The translations under genes were made by a program, and so were the position numbers. The notes under the pieces were generated by a model. It searched no databases, was not told the origin of the DNA, and saw only the letters and a program-made list of their open reading frames with translations. From contig JAKSIG010000019.1 in the NCBI GenBank assembly GCA_024398955.1, positions 1-50,166 on the forward strand: a stretch of 50,166 bases of DNA. Direction: 5' to 3'. The first letter of the stretch is position 1. Every line of letters starts with the position of its first letter. The stretch comes from Fibrobacter sp. (GTDB taxonomy: Bacteria > Fibrobacterota > Fibrobacteria > Fibrobacterales > Fibrobacteraceae). Below are positions 48,405 to 50,166 of this stretch, piece after piece.

Positions 48405-50166
48405 ATGAAGAATCCTGAAATGCAGGGTGCGGAAGATCGCATCCCCGAAGAGACCATTGACCCCAAATCCAAAATTGCCCGCGAAGCTGAAGCCTTCTTG
48501 GCAGCCATTGTTGGCGGCGCAGACGAAGATGAGGCTGACGAAGCAGCATTCTTGGCTGTAAATCCGGACGGCATAGTCATTGACGACGATTGCAATGTCG
48601 TAAAGGCTGGTGCAGAAGCCAAAGCTACTGTCGGTGAGGCTATTGAATTCGTAGATGAAAATTCTACGGATGAACAGCCCACAGAAAACAATGCCGACTT
48701 TATAGAAACCGAGAAAAAGGAATCTGCCGAGGAATCCGCAATCAAGGAAATCATCGAAGACGCTTCCGACGTTGATGAAAGCGAAGATGAAGACGCATCC
48801 GACGAAAACGATGAAGACGGCGACGAGGCACTGGTAACATTTGAAGACCTGGACTTGGCCCCCGAAGTTCTTGAAGCTATCGGCGCCATGAATTACGTGA
48901 CCCCCTCCCCCATTCAGGCCAAGGCTATTCCCGCATTGCTCCAGGGCGGAAACCTGCTAGGCACTGCACAAACCGGAACAGGCAAGACTGCAGCATTCTC
49001 CTTGCCGTTGCTGACCCGCCTGGAATTTAACGGTCACGAAACTTCCATGATGGTCTTGACGCCCACACGCGAATTGGCCATCCAGGTGGCCGAAGCCATC
49101 CAGCAGTTCGCAGCAAAGATGCCCAAGGTCCATGTGGTTCCCGTTTACGGTGGCCAGGATATCGCAGTGCAGATCCGCGCCCTGAAGCGTCAGGCCAACA
49201 TCATTGTGGCTACTCCGGGCCGTCTCATCGACCACATCAACCGCGGTACCATTACCTTGAGTGGCGTCAAGGCTATCGTTCTTGACGAAGCCGACGAAAT
49301 GCTGGACATGGGATTCGAAGAGGACGTAGAAACCATCCTGAAGGAAATTCCCGCCAACGCACAGCGCGCCCTCTTCAGCGCCACCATGCCCAAGAAGGTG
49401 AAGGCCATTATCGACAAGTACCTGGGCGAATACGAAGAAGCCTGCATCGAAGGCAAGACCACCACGGTGGAAAACATCCGCCAGCGTTACCTGATGGTAA
49501 AGAACGAGCACAAGGTTGAAGCCCTGGCCCGCGTTTTGGAAGGCGAAGAATTTGACGGGGTCTTGATTTTCGTACGCACCAAGCAGAACACTACCGAAGT
49601 GGCTGAAAAGTTGGAAAGCCGCGGTTTCAACGTGGCCCCGCTGAACGGAGACCTGGCACAGTCCATGCGAGAACGTACCATCAACCGTTTGAAGATGGGT
49701 AAGCTTGACATTGTCGTTGCAACCGACGTGGCCGCCCGCGGTATCGACGTGGACCGCATTTCCCTGGTAGTGAACTACGACATTCCTTTCGACACCGAAT
49801 CCTACGTACACCGCATTGGACGTACAGGTCGTGCAGGCCGCAGCGGCGATGCAATTCTCTTCATCACTCCCCGCGAAAAGCGCATGCTGAAGATTATCGA
49901 ACGCGCCACCCGCCAGCCCATCGACATGATGGATATGCCCACCGGCGAAGTCATTAGCGCCAAGCGTGTGGCCGCCTTCAAGGAAAAGGTGAACAGTGTT
50001 TTGAGCTATGGCGAACTGGACAAGTTCAAGACCTTGGTCCGCGAGATGGTGGAAGCCGGCTGCAACAAGACAAACGGCGTCTTGAACGAAGACGGTTCCG
50101 TTACCGAAATCACCGCCGAAGACGTTGCCGCAGCCATCATCAAGATGTATCAGAAGAAGCAGCCCC
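48405..50166 (+). CDS. deaD: DEAD-box RNA helicase (CsdA/DeaD type), 3' end outside the window
   Basis: At least 587 residues are encoded, running off the window end. The first 145 residues are a strongly acidic, low-complexity extension (many Glu/Asp, for example DESEDEDASDENDEDGDE). The helicase core follows: Q motif VTFEDLDLAPEVLEAIGAMN ... PSPIQ, motif I AQTGTGKT (about 187-194), Ia PTRELA, GG, TPGR, DEAD (294-297), SAT, then ARGIDVD and HRIGRTGRAGR. The part after about 505 resembles the DeaD C-terminal region. Such helicases unwind RNA in ribosome assembly and mRNA decay. AAGGTG lies just before the ATG. Confidence 0.95.
   Translation, partial: MKNPEMQGAEDRIPEETIDPKSKIAREAEAFLAAIVGGADEDEADEAAFLAVNPDGIVIDDDCNVVKAGAEAKATVGEAIEFVDENSTDEQPTENNADFIETEKKESAEESAIKEIIEDASDVDESEDEDASDENDEDGDEALVTFEDLDLAPEVLEAIGAMNYVTPSPIQAKAIPALLQGGNLLGTAQTGTGKTAAFSLPLLTRLEFNGHETSMMVLTPTRELAIQVAEAIQQFAAKMPKVHVVPVYGGQDIAVQIRALKRQANIIVATPGRLIDHINRGTITLSGVKAIVLDEADEMLDMGFEEDVETILKEIPANAQRALFSATMPKKVKAIIDKYLGEYEEACIEGKTTTVENIRQRYLMVKNEHKVEALARVLEGEEFDGVLIFVRTKQNTTEVAEKLESRGFNVAPLNGDLAQSMRERTINRLKMGKLDIVVATDVAARGIDVDRISLVVNYDIPFDTESYVHRIGRTGRAGRSGDAILFITPREKRMLKIIERATRQPIDMMDMPTGEVISAKRVAAFKEKVNSVLSYGELDKFKTLVREMVEAGCNKTNGVLNEDGSVTEITAEDVAAAIIKMYQKKQP

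Overview
The window looks like a chromosomal segment of a Gram-negative bacterium, most likely a Fibrobacter (Fibrobacterota). This is an inference from overall gene content and style: cell-envelope genes (WaaA, an MlaE-type permease, a lipoprotein), a compact 284-residue primary-type sigma factor, a fused SecDF, cytoplasmic alpha-glucan enzymes, moderate G+C with AT-rich intergenic DNA, and often weak ribosome-binding sites. No rRNA, phage, transposase or CRISPR array is visible. Most genes are core housekeeping; the unusual material is mainly between genes.

Layout: 1-9300 holds the start of an unknown minus-strand gene with its promoter, miaA, a degenerate polysaccharide-deacetylase-like protein, pdxJ, truA with an upstream two-TM/HTH protein, an MMPL/RND exporter and a GGDEF-like protein with a lost active site. 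9390-18200 holds a fused radical-SAM protein, a LOG-family protein, a Hanks-type kinase coupled to a multi-TM protein, a LytS-type histidine kinase and the sigma factor. 18300-25430 holds a C-terminal processing protease, MlaE, a DUF721/DciA-like protein, gyrB, a polyprenyl synthase and CorA. 25550-31870 is a minus-strand block: malQ, a GH13 amylase and secDF. 32180-37250 holds a small Cys protein, an AlkD-like protein, an AT-hook protein, tRNA-Cys, a DUF374 acyltransferase, a DnaQ-like exonuclease, rpmB and ispH. 37260-40976 is a translationally coupled envelope cluster (ABC transporter, ICMT-like methyltransferase, waaA).

41050-42110 is a tRNA neighbourhood: two identical tRNA-Glu genes, then two identical 194-bp tandem repeats that each carry the 3' end and terminator of the adjacent tRNA-Ser. 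42214-47781 is an rbsDACBK ribose operon whose binding protein is an unusual in-frame tandem duplication. The window ends inside a DEAD-box RNA helicase with an acidic N-terminal extension and a structured leader.

The most interesting undescribed signal is a repeated dyad module: a left half-site like TGGACTCCA, about 21 bp, then the invariant 11-mer TTTGGAGTCCA. It occurs three times, at about 85-95 bp spacing, upstream of the amylase gene and again three times between the rbs operon and the helicase gene. A second dyad family of similar geometry (TCATACTT / AAGTAyGA) occurs twice beside the tRNA genes. Other signals are the tRNA-derived 194-bp repeats, a CTAG-dense block upstream of malQ, in-frame short repeats in the ABC transporter ATPase, and candidate leaderless transcripts.
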